This document shows positions 33,032-42,667 of a stretch of DNA of 64,000 nucleotides, piece by piece. The notes under the pieces were generated by a model that saw only the letters and a program-made list of their open reading frames with translations, did not search any database and was not told the origin of the DNA. Every line of letters begins with the position of its first letter. The first letter of the stretch is position 1. The translations under genes were made by a program, and so were the position numbers. Origin of the DNA: Tipula vernalis (lineage: Eukaryota; Arthropoda; Insecta; Diptera; Tipulidae); the NCBI GenBank assembly GCA_958295665.1, contig OY282558.1, forward strand, positions 307,554,092 through 307,618,091. The letters are read 5' to 3'.

Positions 33032-34029
33032 GTAATTTCACCAAAATTGTTTTTGAAATTAAACCTTCAACATATTAGAAAGAAAAGTGATTGCAATATA
33101 TTTGCCTGCCCCTTTCTGTGTCAGTCCGTATTATTATAACATTTAGGGTTTCTTATATTAAAATACATAGCTAGTAAAGAGATGAAACATGTATTCACTA
33201 TAATAGAAACATTTCACTTTACATTAAAAATTATACATATTCGTATTTGTTCTCTTTTGAGGAATGATAAAAAATCGAAAATTATTTTCTTCTTAAAATA
33301 ATAAATTGTCTTTTAATTCAAAAACTTCAAAGTGATAAAATAAAATAAAAAATATTTAATCTAAACATTTTATTTTTAAACAACAAAAAATGTACTTCTC
33401 ATTTGGTTCAAAAAACATTTTATTTGAATTTGACAATAGTTTTAAAAAAATGCCACTTGAAATAAAAAAATAATTTAAAAATCTAATTCAAATAACTAAA
33501 ATCATAAAGTTTCTTAATTTAAATAGGATTTTTTTTGTTTTAACACGGTTTTTTTTTATTTTTTGCTGTTTTTTATTTCAAAAATGTATTTTTTTAAATT
33601 GAAAACCGGGACTTCTTTCTGTGTGGTTGACAAAATCTTCACGTAGCCAAAATCTTGATTTTTCTAAAATCTTTGTTTTTGAAAAGTTTAAAATCAATTT
33701 TTTTTTTTTTTTTAAGTTAGATTCTCTTTCATCAGAATTTATAATTTTCAGTTATTTTCGTTTTAAAATGAAAAATCTCAATTTTCCAGAATTTATAAAA
33801 AAGCAAAATTTTGAAAACCAAGATTTTATCAACCAAGATTTTATAACCAACCCGTTAAATATAATTGATTCTAAAATCGTTCTCGTAATTTGTCTAAATT
33901 ATCAAATTGTATATTTTATTAGATGTAGAAAATGGGTTTACCCTTTTTTGTATTCTGACATTTTCTTTATTGAATGTAACAATATCATTATTATTTAGAG
34001 ATTTATTATTTTTAGTTCAGATTTTCCGG
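33032..34029. other. AT-rich region, no supported gene
   Basis: Long A and T tracts. The 125-codon plus frame at 33621-33998 is low in complexity and unmatched. Confidence 0.4.
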
Positions 34030-34530
34030 TTTGGCGAGGTACCTGAAACCATATTTTTGATATCATTTTTGTGATATTTTCTTCTATTAGTTAAGAATGT
34101 TATACCGTGATCCTCAATTACCTTCATCTCTCTCAATTTAGGGGTGTTTTTATTATTGGTTTAAATTTGAATAAATACTTTGTAGGTTCTAATTTGTCTG
34201 GAGGTTCATTATCGGAGATCAATTTGGTTAGTCTTCCCAGCTTTTCTGCTTTCAAGCAACGTATCGGGAAAATTTATCATTTATTGTTAGATATTTGCTA
34301 CCATTGATAGCGAAGAAATCGATGTGAATCAAAAGAAGAAGTTCATTGGATTTTCACTAGAATTTGCAAAATGAGATAATCAAATAGTCCTTTATCGGAT
34401 TTTGTATTGATGGTGTAGTTTGGTTTATCTTGTCCTATAATGCCTTGAGATAGTTATGCTCCTATAGCTACATTGCTAGCATCAGTAATGAGAATGAATT
34501 GTCTTCGTAGACATTTTATGGATTAGGCCG
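34030..34530 (-). pseudogene. Ty3/gypsy pol relic (RNase H and integrase scraps)
   Basis: Minus strand. FILITDASNVAIGA then LSQGIIGQDKP (about 34510-34420) is the start of gypsy RNase H, with TAA in place of one codon. IHIDFFAINGSKYLTINDKF (about 34330-34270) is the start of the integrase core, followed after a frameshift by KLISDNEPPDKLEP with the second Asp. EDHGITFLTNRRKYHKND near 34100 resembles the integrase C-terminus. Large internal deletions and many stops: an old copy. Confidence 0.65.
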
Positions 34531-35457
34531 AAACTAATCCTATCAACTAACACACTTAAACAACCATGAAGCACTTTTGAATTTTATGTTTTATTTTGAT
34601 TATTGATTATTTAATTTAATAATTAATTATTACATTGCTTGTCTTAACATTAAATTAGAACTCTCTCTAAAGCGAATGATCAAATAAATCATTATTGACC
34701 ATATTTTATATAATGTGTTTAATTGATGTAATTTTAGAGATAAGGTTTTACTAAATAAGAAAACAAAATATAGTTGTTATTAGAGATTTTATGAAATAAA
34801 AATACAGAAGTATAGTAACAAACGTTTTAATTCAGTATTTCACAAATATCTCAGCTTCTGTTTATCGTAGTAAAAAAAAGTATGTACCACTTTATTTTTG
34901 ATGAGTTTTCCTTTAAATCTAACAGTTTTTACTTAATAATTATACTAAAAAAAAATAAAATCTCCACATCAATTTCGATTTTATATATATAGATCACTAT
35001 GGATGGTAAATACTATAGGCTGACAAGTCTATACTTTTATTTGCTTTATGGCGTTTTTGGAAATTCAAAATGGCGGCCGAGATAAATCAGTTAGGATACA
35101 TGGACATTAAAAAAAATTTCCTTTAATCGTTATAAGAACGTCCTTGATGATTTTTTAAAAATCTAAGATAATTCATGTATATTCTCTGTCTAAATATAAA
35201 AGCAATATAGTATACAATCGAATGCAAAGGATTCACTTAAATATTCTTATAATTCTATTAATTAAAATTAAATTGTGATTGATGAATAAAAAATCCCATG
35301 TTATTTTTTCAATTTTAAAACAAATCAGATCTTCGGTTCTTCTTATCGTACGCTTATTTTTTTCGTTAGTGTGTGTAGTATATTGTCAAAAAAGATCACG
35401 TTTTATCTATTAAGGACAATGCTTTGCTAATGGTAATTGTTTTATATTTTTAGTACA
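34531..35457. other. AT-rich region upstream of the CACTA-like exon
   Basis: No coding similarity. The end (TTTATATTTTTAG, 35453) is a plausible 3' splice site before the ATG at 35458. The 5' terminus of the CACTA-like element should lie in or before this region but was not identified. Confidence 0.4.
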
Positions 35458-35476
35458 ATGCTTTGCTTCTTATGCA
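35458..35476 (+). pseudogene. CACTA-like transposase, first codons, before the LTR nest
   Basis: ATG CTT TGC TTC TTA TGC followed by one base; continues at 47118 after removal of the nest and one ATGCA duplication. Supplies the Cys pair (C-x2-C) of a C2H2 finger whose His pair lies at about 47160-47176. Confidence 0.65.
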
Positions 35477-35737
35477 TATTATGTTTCTTCTTTATCAAAC
35501 TTCCTTATAATTTCTCGTAATTATAATAATAAAAAAACCACGTTCTTATCTTTATTAATTATTTATCTTTATTCTTGTTTAATTCACACGTTACAAAACT
35601 TCTTCTCTGTTCGCCATCTTCTTATCTTCTTTCGTCAAACTCACCAATCAACCATCTTTCCCTAAAAACCCTTTAAACCCATTCTTGTCATCTAATAATT
35701 ATGTACCCACTTAACAACTTTAAGTACATACACAACA
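35477..35737 (-). repeat. Gypsy LTR A
   Basis: 261 bp, TATTATGTTTCTTC...ACACAACA, nearly identical to B and C. On the minus strand preceded by AAGAAGGGAGA (35738-35748), the polypurine tract, so this is a 3' LTR. Confidence 0.9.
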
Positions 35738-35861
35738 TCTCCCTTCTTAAGATATTTTATCTATTCTTAAAATATAACCAAAATTAAATTCAACACAGTT
35801 ATAAGAGTATAACTTTTACATATTTTTATGCTTAATACTACAAACAATTTCATTTATATAA

Positions 35862-35862
<1 letters not shown>

Positions 35863-35955
<93 letters not shown>
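35863..35955. repeat. (TA)n microsatellite in gypsy 3' region
   Basis: Pure TA repeat, about 45 units. The paralogous position in the second copy (37170-37197) has only about 13 units. Confidence 0.95.
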
Positions 35956-35958
<3 letters not shown>

Positions 35959-35995
35959 TATATACATAATTATATATACATAACTCAAATTTATC

Positions 35996-36345
35996 TTAAT
36001 ATCTAACATAATCATTAAAACGGTTTGGTATTCTACGAAACCTCTGAGGTCTTACCTTCTCTTGAACACCCTCATCTAACCTCGTTTCTTCTAAAATTCT
36101 ACCATATTCTTCCCCACTTATTGCTACCTGATCATCGCTACTATTTTCTTCACCTCTGATTGATATCTGATTATCAGGCATAAAATTGAATCTATCTGAA
36201 TCATTATCCATAATTTCATACTTTAATACTGACTTCCTTAATTGGTTAACATGAGCTCTCTTTATGATATTACAAACTAAAATTTTGTAAATCAACGTAC
36301 TCTCCTTTTCAATTATCCTAGCTTTTAACCACTTATCATGCGTTT
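35996..36345 (-). pseudogene. Gypsy Pol C-terminus, copy 1, joined to a foreign gag start
   Basis: Minus-strand frame ends TAA at 35996. KWLKARIIEKESTLIYKILV and IIKRAHVNQLRKS look like the integrase C-terminal fold; an acidic linker and RPQRFRRIPNRFNDYVRY end the protein. It duplicates 37240-37580 with about 95 percent visual identity. At 36339 it stops exactly where copia is inserted in the other copy and joins sequence encoding the first 30 residues of a different Gag. Confidence 0.75.
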
Positions 36346-36349
36346 TCTA

Positions 36350-36440
36350 ACCTCTTTAACCATCTATCGAATTTTGAGTTAGTTGCCCCAAAAAATTCAA
36401 TATAATTCGATGGAATTTTACTTGCCATTATTTATTTATT
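36350..36440 (-). pseudogene. N-terminus of a second gypsy family Gag
   Basis: ATG at 36428-region followed by ASKIPSNYIEFFGATNSKFD and RWLKRLENA, then TGA. The start resembles the Gag at 46734 in layout but not in sequence. Upstream on the minus strand come the primer site (CAACCA-type TGGCGACGAGG, ending 36462) and LTR D, so this is the 5' end of an element. Confidence 0.6.
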
Positions 36441-36463
36441 TAACCAGTTTTCCTCGTCGCCAA

Positions 36464-36768
36464 TATGTTGTATCTTCAGGTTGGATAATTGAAACTCCAA
36501 TTTATTATTTATTTAGATAACTTTCTTTATTTCAGACAGGTGGTGAAAAAAATACAAGATGGATTCTGTTCTGCCTCTCCGGGTTGAACATAGCTACAAT
36601 TTCTTACATAAAATATTATAACAATATAATTATAACAGTTATCACGATATAACAAGTTTTAAGTTTAAACTCGATTGTTTTGTTGTCAAACATCACTTTT
36701 TCTACCAAACTGCTATTGTATTTAATTATACATATCTACTTTTATTGTTTCGATATTCAGTTGTTCAC
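36464..36768 (-). repeat. LTR D, different family
   Basis: On the minus strand runs from TGAACAACTG (36768) to GATACAACATA, next to TTGGCGACGAGG. About 305 bp. It shares the primer-binding site word with LTR C but not LTR sequence. Borders inferred from one copy only. Confidence 0.5.
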
Positions 36769-36778
36769 TATTACTTTC

Positions 36779-37043
36779 TATTATGTTTCTTCTTTATCAA
36801 ACTTCCTTATAATTTCTCGTAATTATAATAATAAAAAAAAACACGTTCTTATCTTTATTAATTATTTATCTTTATTCTTGTTTAATGCACACGTTACAAA
36901 AACTTCTTCTCTGTTCGCAATCTTCTTATCTTCCTTTCCGTCAAACTCACCAATCAACCATCATTCCCTAAAAACCCTTTAAACCCATTCTTGTCATCTA
37001 ATAATTATGTACCCACTTAACAACTTTAAGTGCATACACAACA
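36779..37043 (-). repeat. Gypsy LTR B
   Basis: 265 bp, same family as A and C, followed to the right by the polypurine tract (minus: TGAAGGGAGA) and the second pol C-terminus. This is the 3' LTR of the copy whose 5' LTR is C. Confidence 0.9.
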
Positions 37044-37239
37044 TCTCCCTTCATAAGATATTTTATCTATTACTTAAAATACAACCAAAATTAAATTCAA
37101 CACAGTTATAAGAGTATAACTTTTACATATTTTTATGCTTAATACTACAAACAATTTCATTTATATAAATTTAAATATATATATATATATATATATAGGT
37201 ATATACATAATTATATATACATAACTCAAATTTATCTTA

Positions 37240-37580
37240 ATATCTAACATAATCATTAAAACGGTTTGGTATTCTACGAATCCTCTGAGGTCTTACCTTC
37301 TCTTGAACACCCTCATCTAACCTCGTTTCTTCTAAAATTCTACCATTTTCTTCACCACTTATTGCTACCTGATCATCGCTACTATTTTCTTCACCTCTGA
37401 TTTATATCTGATTATCGGGCATAAAATTGAATCTATCTGAATCATTATCCATAATTTCATACTTTAATACTGACTTCCTTAATTGGTTAACATGAGCTCT
37501 CTTTATTATATTACAAACTAAAATTTTGTAAATCATCGTACTCTCCTTTTCAATTATCCTAGCTTTTAACCACTTATCAT
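37240..37580 (-). pseudogene. Gypsy Pol C-terminus, copy 2
   Basis: Same content as 35996-36345, with one extra stop (TAA in the acidic linker near 37402). It is separated from the rest of its integrase (42668 onward) by the copia element; the ATCAT duplication marks the break. Confidence 0.75.
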
Positions 37581-37860
37581 TGTTAATTTCTTTGATGATG
37601 ATTTGGAGAATTGAAATAAGAACCAGGTTTGATTAGATTTATGGTTATAATATTTAATTGAACAATGAATTAAACAATGTGCTCGGTTATTGGCGAAATT
37701 GATATAATTAAAATGACAAATGTCAATTTTTACCCTAGAGCACTAAAACTTATAATCTACTACAGCAAATAATACCCAACCGACATATATGCGGATCTCT
37801 AAACGGATTTCTATGTAACTATAATTAAATAAACACAAATAGTTCTTTTAAACTTCAACA
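37581..37860 (-). repeat. Copia 3' LTR
   Basis: 280 bp. The polypurine tract AAGGGAAAG (minus, 37861-37869) abuts it. Confidence 0.9.
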
Positions 37861-38537
37861 CTTTCCCTTGTTATTTGATTTTTACTTGAAAGTCCCATTT
37901 TATGGCAAAGCTCCTGAAAACGTGGTTTTGTTAACGGCTTGGTCATAATATCTGCAACTTGGTCCTCTGTTGAAATATGTTGAACTGCTAGTTCCCCTTC
38001 CATGACTCTTTCTCGAATAAAGAAATACTTTATTTTTATATGCTTAGTACGATGGTGGAACTCTGGATTTTTGGTGAGTCTTACTGTAGCCTGATTGTCT
38101 ATTTGAAGAACTGGTCTTTGTTTCAGATTTCCTATTCCTTGAAACAATCTGTTCAACCAAATAATCTCTTTGACTGCTTCATTAGCTGCTACTAATTCTG
38201 CTTCAGTCGTGGATGTAGAAGCCATTGCTTGTCTTTGACTTAACCACGATATAGCTCCTCCTGCATGTGTAACAACCACTCCTGATGTTGATCTACCAGT
38301 TACATTGCATCCCCCGAAGTCTGCATCACTGAAACAATCCAATATTCTGCCGCTGATATTGGGATGATAAACTATGCCTAAATCGCACGTACCTGCTATG
38401 TATCGAAATGCTCGCTTCAGTCTTATTACATCTTCCGTAGATGCGGAATCAAGCGATCTTGATAGGAAACTTACACTGTAGGCAGAACTGGTCTTTGTTT
38501 CAGATTTCCTATTCCTTGAAACAATCTGTTCAACCAA
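37848..38537 (-). CDS. Copia RNase H and Pol C-terminus (second copy of duplication)
   Basis: Carries the second copy of AYSVSFLSRSLDSASTEDV through KQRPVL, then the true C-terminus: QIDNQATVRLTKNPEFHHRT, HISTEDQVADIMTKPL and a stop at 37848 inside the 3' LTR start. The RNase H acidic residues (SDADFGG, STTEAEL, DNQATV) are all visible here. This frame starts at 38537 only by chance; it is the downstream part of the same Pol. Confidence 0.85.
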   Translation of the reverse strand: MVEQIVSRNRKSETKTSSAYSVSFLSRSLDSASTEDVIRLKRAFRYIAGTCDLGIVYHPNISGRILDCFSDADFGGCNVTGRSTSGVVVTHAGGAISWLSQRQAMASTSTTEAELVAANEAVKEIIWLNRLFQGIGNLKQRPVLQIDNQATVRLTKNPEFHHRTKHIKIKYFFIRERVMEGELAVQHISTEDQVADIMTKPLTKPRFQELCHKMGLSSKNQITRESVEV

Positions 38538-38860
38538 ATAATCTCTTTGACTGCTTCATTAGCTGCTACTAATTCTGCTTCAGTCGTGGATGTAGAAGCC
38601 ATTGCTTGTCTTTGACTTAACCACGATATAGCTCCTCCTGCATGTGTAACAACCACTCCTGATGTTGATCTACCAGTTACATTGCATCCCCCGAAGTCTG
38701 CATCACTGAAACAATCCAATATTCTGCCGCTGATATTGGGATGATAAACTATGCCTAAATCGCACGTACCTGCTATGTATCGAAATACTCGCTTCAGTCT
38801 TATTACATCTTCCGTAGATGCGGAATCAAGCGATCTTGATAGGAAACTTACACTGTAGGC
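38107..38860. repeat. 377-bp tandem duplication in copia RNase H
   Basis: 38107-38483 and 38484-38860 are nearly identical direct copies (the first begins AGAACTGGTCTTTG; both end ACACTGTAGGC), with perhaps one difference (GCTC/ACTC near 38412 and 38790). 377 is not a multiple of 3, so the duplication breaks the frame. Confidence 0.9.
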
Positions 38861-40435
38861 CAGATCTGGTCTTGTACCGATCATTAAATACATGAGTGCT
38901 CCAACTGCTTGACGATAAGGAAAATCGCTTAACTTAACATTTTCCTTTGTATCCTCCTTTGATACTACTGGCTCCTTCAACATAGGTGTAGAGACTGGTT
39001 TGCACTCTTTAAAATTGAAACGTTCTAATATTTTCTTAGCGTAGGCTTGCTGACTTATTTTAATAGCACCATCTTCTAAACGTTCGATTTCTAATCCTAG
39101 GAAATACGATGCTGGTTTCACTGTGGCCTTGAACTCTGTCTTTAACTCTTTAATGAAGATATTAGCATCCTGCTGATCAGTCGCCATGACTAACCCATCG
39201 TCTACATAAAGTGCAACTAAAAGTTTCTTCTCACCTTTTTCTCTGATGTGTAAACATGGATCCGCTTCACTTGCCTTAAATCCTGATGATACTAGAAAAG
39301 TGCTGAAACGTTTACTCCAACATCTTGGGGCCTGTTTAAGCCCATACAAACTTCGCTTGAGTCTGCACACTCTATCACTTTTGTCACTGTAACCCTCTGG
39401 TTGTTGCATATATATGGTCTCTTCTAATTCACCATACAAAAATGCTGTAGATACATCAAACTGTGTCAAATGCATCCTTTCTGTTGCAGCAATACTTAAC
39501 ATTGAACGAATTGTACTTAACTTGGCTACCGGACTGAACGTTTGGCTGTAGTCAATACCCTGTCGTTGACTAAATCCCTTCACAACAAGTCTCGCCTTAT
39601 ACTTGTCGATACTTCCATCTGGATGAGTTTTTATTCTGTAAACCCACTTGCATGGTATGGCCTTTGCTCCTTTTGGTAAATCTTTTAATTCCCAAGTTTG
39701 ATTCTCCTTGAGCGAATCAATTTCACTGTCCATAGCTAGTTTCCAATTCACACTGACTTTACTGTTGAGTGCCTCCTCGTAAGTTTCTGGAATTTCTGTC
39801 CCATTAATGATCTCTTCTGTGATCATAATACAATCGCTGAAACGTAACGGTTTTTTCAGAGTTGTACGATCTCTCAACTGTTTATTAGGTGGTGCTGAAA
39901 ATTGTTCCTCCTCGGTGTCACTTTCTTCAGACTCCGATTCTTTCTCTGATTGTTCTTCGCCTGTATTTTCACTTTCTTCATCTTCTTGAATTATTGCTTG
40001 CTTTCCCTGATTGCTGTGATCATCATCTTTTAATGGTAATTCCACAACTTCTTCACACTGTACTGTTTTTTCTTGAAAAATAACATCTCTGCAAAGGATG
40101 ACTTTATTCTGTTCTTTCACCCAAATTCTGTAGCGCTCATCTCCATCATATCCTACTAGATAACCCTTGATGGCTTTTCTATCCATTTTCCGTCTTCTCT
40201 GATCAGGAATGTGAGCATAACAGGAAGACCCTATAATACGTAAGTGCTTTATTCTTGGCTTCTTACCTGTCCAAAGCTCACATGGACTCTTGCCTTCTAC
40301 AGATGATTTTGTAGTTCTATTTAAGATGTAAATTGAAGTTGACACCAACTCTGCCCATAATGTTGCTGGAAAATTTGCTTCTTCATTCGAGTACTTGAAA
40401 GTTCTTGCCATTTCAACTATAGTGCGCATTTCACG
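38471..40435 (-). CDS. Copia integrase C-terminus, reverse transcriptase, RNase H (first copy of duplication)
   Basis: 652-codon frame. Integrase tail (VEGKSPCELWTGKKP, GYLVGYDGDERYRIW), an acidic linker, then RT: EEALNSKVSVNWKLAMDSEI, KWVYRIKTHPDGSIDKYKAR, QFDVSTAFLYGELEE, LYVDDGLVMA (catalytic) and IGTRPDLAYSVSFLSR. RNase H begins ISGRILDCFSDADFGG and runs to KQRPVL, where the frame is shifted by a 377-bp tandem duplication and ends PTV. Apart from that, all RT motifs are intact. Confidence 0.9.
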   Translation of the reverse strand, partial: REMRTIVEMARTFKYSNEEANFPATLWAELVSTSIYILNRTTKSSVEGKSPCELWTGKKPRIKHLRIIGSSCYAHIPDQRRRKMDRKAIKGYLVGYDGDERYRIWVKEQNKVILCRDVIFQEKTVQCEEVVELPLKDDDHSNQGKQAIIQEDEESENTGEEQSEKESESEESDTEEEQFSAPPNKQLRDRTTLKKPLRFSDCIMITEEIINGTEIPETYEEALNSKVSVNWKLAMDSEIDSLKENQTWELKDLPKGAKAIPCKWVYRIKTHPDGSIDKYKARLVVKGFSQRQGIDYSQTFSPVAKLSTIRSMLSIAATERMHLTQFDVSTAFLYGELEETIYMQQPEGYSDKSDRVCRLKRSLYGLKQAPRCWSKRFSTFLVSSGFKASEADPCLHIREKGEKKLLVALYVDDGLVMATDQQDANIFIKELKTEFKATVKPASYFLGLEIERLEDGAIKISQQAYAKKILERFNFKECKPVSTPMLKEPVVSKEDTKENVKLSDFPYRQAVGALMYLMIGTRPDLAYSVSFLSRSLDSASTEDVIRLKRVFRYIAGTCDLGIVYHPNISGRILDCFSDADFGGCNVTGRSTSGVVVTHAGGAISWLSQRQAMASTSTTEAELVAANEAVKEIIWLNRLFQGIGNLKQRPVLPTV

Positions 40436-40987
40436 TTAACTGTCGCCGTTCTGCTGAGGTGTGTAGGGCGCTGTCAGTCTCTGAGTGATACCTTCTGCAC
40501 ATAGAATCTCCCGAACGTCTTTATTATCAAATTCCCCGCCATTGTCGCTGAGCATTTCTTTAATTCGATGTCCCAATGTTTTTGAATTTTCAATAACCCT
40601 CTTTAGTACTTCTTTAACTTCGGATTTTTCTCTCATGAGATAGCCATATCTAAACTTTGTATAGTTGTCCTTGAATACAACTAAGTATTTCTTCTTTTGG
40701 AAAGAATCATCGAACGGTCCACATACATCAACCGACATTAATTCACCTGGCTTGGATGCTCTCTCTCTGTGCCCAAATGGTAACCTGTGGGCTTTACCAT
40801 AAATACACGACTCACACAGTTCATTCCCTAACGGAACTTTTACACCCAACTCTCTTTCCAACATACTCTGGACATGACGTTTTTCTTGATGTCCCCATCT
40901 CTTATGATACAATTGTAGTAATTCTGTATCATCCATGGCATTTATCTCAATTACCTGACTTGGCGAAATTGGCTTAACATCTGCTTT
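40436..40987 (-). CDS. Copia integrase N-terminal and core
   Basis: Contains the GAG-pre-integrase zinc motif (LYHKRWGHQEKRH, then CESCIYGK) and core Asp residues in SVDVCGPF and LSDNGGEFDN. The third acidic residue should be the Glu following PQQNGDS, but that codon is TAA (40436-40438); the frame resumes at once with REMRTIVEMAR. One base change therefore removes both the catalytic Glu and the rest of Pol. Confidence 0.85.
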   Translation of the reverse strand, partial: KADVKPISPSQVIEINAMDDTELLQLYHKRWGHQEKRHVQSMLERELGVKVPLGNELCESCIYGKAHRLPFGHRERASKPGELMSVDVCGPFDDSFQKKKYLVVFKDNYTKFRYGYLMREKSEVKEVLKRVIENSKTLGHRIKEMLSDNGGEFDNKDVREILCAEGITQRLTAPYTPQQNGDS

Positions 40988-41983
40988 CTACAATGTTCCA
41001 TTTCTTTCGCGTCTTCCATGCAGAGCTCTCCTGCCTTCTATATGAAGCCAACATTCTGTTGCTGTGGATTTGAACTCACTCTTTAGATTACGGTCTTGAG
41101 CAGCAAGCACTGAAAATAAGTTTCTATATAATTTTGGAACATACCAAACTTCAGTTAATATTATATCTCGATCACCGATAGTTGATGTTAATTTTACAGT
41201 GCCTTTTCCTACTGCTGATAGGGTCTCTTTCCCAGCTGCTCTTATACCGCAAGGACTTTCAAACTTCTGAAAGTCTGTAAAATATTCTGAACTGTTGGTA
41301 ACATGCCTTGTTGCCCCATTATCAATCCACCATATTGCTGAATCCATGTCAATCATATGTGCCTCTTCCAGACTAGACATAAGTTCCACACTCTGTGCTG
41401 TCAAAGTCTCTTGAGCTCCACTTTTGACTGTACTCTTGTTTGGTTTTCCATCCGCGATCCACTTTCGGCAAGTATTGACCCAGTGACCCTTTTTCTTACA
41501 GTAATTGCAGATATCTTGTTTCTTTGATCTGCCTTTAAAAAATTGGCTGCCCTGGCTGTCTTTTCTCTGTGTATCTGATTTTACCATTAGTGCTTCCTGT
41601 ACTATTTGGTCACTATTTGAGCCCTTCGTGAAGTTTCTCTCAAACATACACAATTGTGTTGTCAACTCATCAAACGACTTCTTATCGTCCTTCGTCAACA
41701 ACATCCAACTCGATTTAAAAGTATCAAACTTATTTGGTAAAATATGCAAAATCTTACAAACCAACATAAGATCCGGTAAAGGGTCCTCTAATTTGGCTTT
41801 CAGACCATCATTCAACTCATTCCATAGACTCTTGAGTCTTGCTATATGGGTTGAAACATCCTCTCCCGATATCCAACTGAACGCAAAAAAATCGATGCAT
41901 ATCTTAAACAACTGGTCCCTTGAAGTGGCCTCAAACTGTTGCTTTAATGCCTCCCATGTCTCTGAAGCTGACCCCTTGTCCAT
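40988..41983 (-). CDS. Copia Gag core, zinc knuckle and protease
   Basis: 331 codons. Gag core (TWEALKQQFEATSRDQLFKI, then a helix-rich part) up to about residue 150; CCHC knuckle CNYCKKKGHWVNTC near 160; retropepsin with IWWIDNGATRHVT near 222 (DNG where DSG is usual in copia) and the pattern continuing through VWYVPKLYRNLFSV, the start of the linker to integrase. Ends in TAG at 40988-40990, again in frame with the next segment. So it is one frame with the previous and next pieces. Confidence 0.85.
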   Translation of the reverse strand: MDKGSASETWEALKQQFEATSRDQLFKICIDFFAFSWISGEDVSTHIARLKSLWNELNDGLKAKLEDPLPDLMLVCKILHILPNKFDTFKSSWMLLTKDDKKSFDELTTQLCMFERNFTKGSNSDQIVQEALMVKSDTQRKDSQGSQFFKGRSKKQDICNYCKKKGHWVNTCRKWIADGKPNKSTVKSGAQETLTAQSVELMSSLEEAHMIDMDSAIWWIDNGATRHVTNSSEYFTDFQKFESPCGIRAAGKETLSAVGKGTVKLTSTIGDRDIILTEVWYVPKLYRNLFSVLAAQDRNLKSEFKSTATECWLHIEGRRALHGRRERNGTL

Positions 41984-41989
41984 AATTTT

Positions 41990-42250
41990 CTAATAAACTG
42001 AATCAGTCACTGCACTCGCAATCATTGACTTTGCGTAGCTATTTGCCTTACGATAAAAATCAAACTTCCCCTTGTACTCTAGGGTCTGTTCTTTCGTAGC
42101 TTCCTCACCTAACTTCTCCGGTGGTAACAATTTCTTATCGATGACGTCCAATGCTCCATCATGATAATATAAAAGATCTCTAATCTTTCTTTTCCATACT
42201 GGCCAATCCGATTCTCCAGTCAATGGTTTGATATGCTTCGCCAAATCCAT
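41990..42250 (-). CDS. Copia Gag N-terminus, ends at a nonsense codon
   Basis: ATG at 42250. 86 codons, beginning MDLAKHIKPLTGESDWPVWK, the usual copia Gag start (W..W or W..WK motif). It ends at TAG 41990-41992, in frame with the following 40988-41983 segment, which begins six bases later. The stop is a point lesion in one long gag-pol frame rather than the natural Gag end. The start lies 112 bp from the primer site. Confidence 0.85.
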   Translation of the reverse strand: MDLAKHIKPLTGESDWPVWKRKIRDLLYYHDGALDVIDKKLLPPEKLGEEATKEQTLEYKGKFDFYRKANSYAKSMIASAVTDSVY

Positions 42251-42361
42251 TTTTAAATCTCACTTTGACTATTGTGATATGCAACGTGCTTAATTCCTTA
42301 TAACCTCACAAAACTATTCTCGCTGAACTTTACTCATTAAATTCTTTTTAATCAAAAATGC

Positions 42362-42379
42362 GTTACTGGGCCCATAACC
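42362..42379 (-). promoter_or_regulatory. Copia primer-binding site (half tRNA-iMet)
   Basis: Minus strand reads GGTTATGGGCCCAGTAAC right after the 5' LTR. GGTTATGGGCCCAG is complementary to the anticodon arm of initiator tRNA-Met, the known half-tRNA primer of copia. Confidence 0.85.
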
Positions 42380-42662
42380 TGTTAATTTTTTCTTTGATGA
42401 TGATTTGGAGAATTGAAATAAGAACCAGGTTTGATTAGATTTATGGTTATAATATTTAATTGAACAATGAATTAAACAATGTGCTCGGTTATTGGCGAAA
42501 TTGATATAATTAAAATGACAAATGTCAATTTTTACCCTAGAGCACTAAAACTTATAATCTACTACAGCAAATAATACCCAACCGACATATATGCGGATTT
42601 CTAAACGGATTTCTATGTAACTATAATTAAATAAACACAAATAGTTCTTTTAAACTTCAACA
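42380..42662 (-). repeat. Copia 5' LTR
   Basis: 283 bp; differs from the 3' LTR by a few bases, including two extra T residues near 42390. Should contain the promoter. Confidence 0.9.
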
Positions 42663-42667
42663 ATCAT

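Larger units (their letters stand above)
37581..42662 (-). mobile_element. Ty1/copia retrotransposon, complete with TSD
   Basis: LTRs 37581-37860 and 42380-42662 (280 and 283 bp, TGTTAATTT...CTTCAACA) flanked by ATCAT (37576-37580 and 42663-42667). LTRs are almost identical, indicating a young insertion. It sits in the integrase gene of the gypsy element. A single gag-pol frame on the minus strand carries three nonsense codons and an internal duplication. Confidence 0.95.

Noticed and set aside
33621..33998. 125-codon plus frame
   Set aside because: AT-rich, Phe/Asn/Ile-rich, no domain, no supporting signals.
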